From positions 1 through 5,004 of the forward strand of contig JADFYA010000217.1 in the NCBI GenBank assembly GCA_015233285.1: a stretch of 5,004 bases of DNA. The letters run 5' to 3'. A model generated the notes under the pieces. It worked only from the letters and a program-made list of their open reading frames with translations. It was not told the origin of the DNA and did no database searches. The position numbers and the translations under genes were made by a program. The DNA is from Deltaproteobacteria bacterium. GTDB taxonomy: Bacteria > Desulfobacterota > JADFXK01. Shown here piece by piece: positions 4,960 through 5,004 of the stretch (position 1 is the first letter of the stretch; the number at the start of each line of letters is the position of its first letter).

Positions 4960-5004
4960 GAAACCCCCGCACCATTGGGCTTTTCGTTCGGCCGGCTGAC
5001 GCCG
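4960..5004 (+). other. Right-edge non-coding sequence
   Basis: Only 45 bases remain after the last stop. CCC near 4966 and GGGC with TTTT near 4977-4984 could form the end of a poor terminator, but the stem is only three or four pairs. No gene start with a ribosome binding site is visible before the window ends. Confidence 0.3.

Overview
The window looks like accessory DNA from a Gram-negative bacterium. A Desulfobacterota (deltaproteobacterial) host is my best guess, based on protein style and the roughly even G+C content, but nothing in the window proves it. A mobile or replicon-type module (ParB-like fragments, a zinc/HTH protein, a winged-helix replication-type protein) surrounds a cargo of secreted proteins. 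All convincing genes are on the + strand.

Layout. Positions 2-656 hold remains of ParB-like partition/regulator proteins. Two family-like segments lie in different frames and meet near 231-246, so this is a decayed or chimeric pseudogene. Positions 601-1140 encode a small protein with an N-terminal cysteine cluster and a C-terminal excisionase/MerR-type helix-turn-helix. Two hairpins follow it, the second with a T-rich tail. After a promoter-like stretch comes a 55-residue lipoprotein (1318-1485). A perfect 8-bp hairpin over its stop and an extended -10 promoter lead into the main gene, 1566-3098.

That gene encodes a secreted protein of 510 residues: a signal peptide, two diverged copies of an unrecognised 'DGIW' domain, a proline linker, and a formylglycine-generating-enzyme-like (FGE-sulfatase, C-type-lectin fold) domain. 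Its last ~40 codons have the hallmarks of the variable region of a diversity-generating retroelement (DGR) target: an RVLRGG-W ... GFRAA frame, adenine depletion, and a run of codons that could each derive from AAY by adenine mutagenesis. No reverse transcriptase and no template repeat is in the window, so the diversifying machinery would lie outside it or be lost.

A 360-bp non-coding stretch with a terminator-like hairpin follows. Then comes a two-gene unit overlapping by one base: a 358-residue protein with an N-terminal winged helix and a two-CxxC, HNH-like zinc knuckle without the usual catalytic histidine (3461-4537), and a 140-residue protein of uncertain function (4537-4959). Inside the first gene, the linker region carries three iteron-like repeats at 20-21 bp spacing, a perfect 12-bp inverted repeat and an A-rich tract. 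This resembles the arrangement of the phage lambda origin inside gene O.

The most interesting points are the DGR-type variable gene on what looks like a mobile replicon, its unknown duplicated display domain, and the possible intragenic replication origin.
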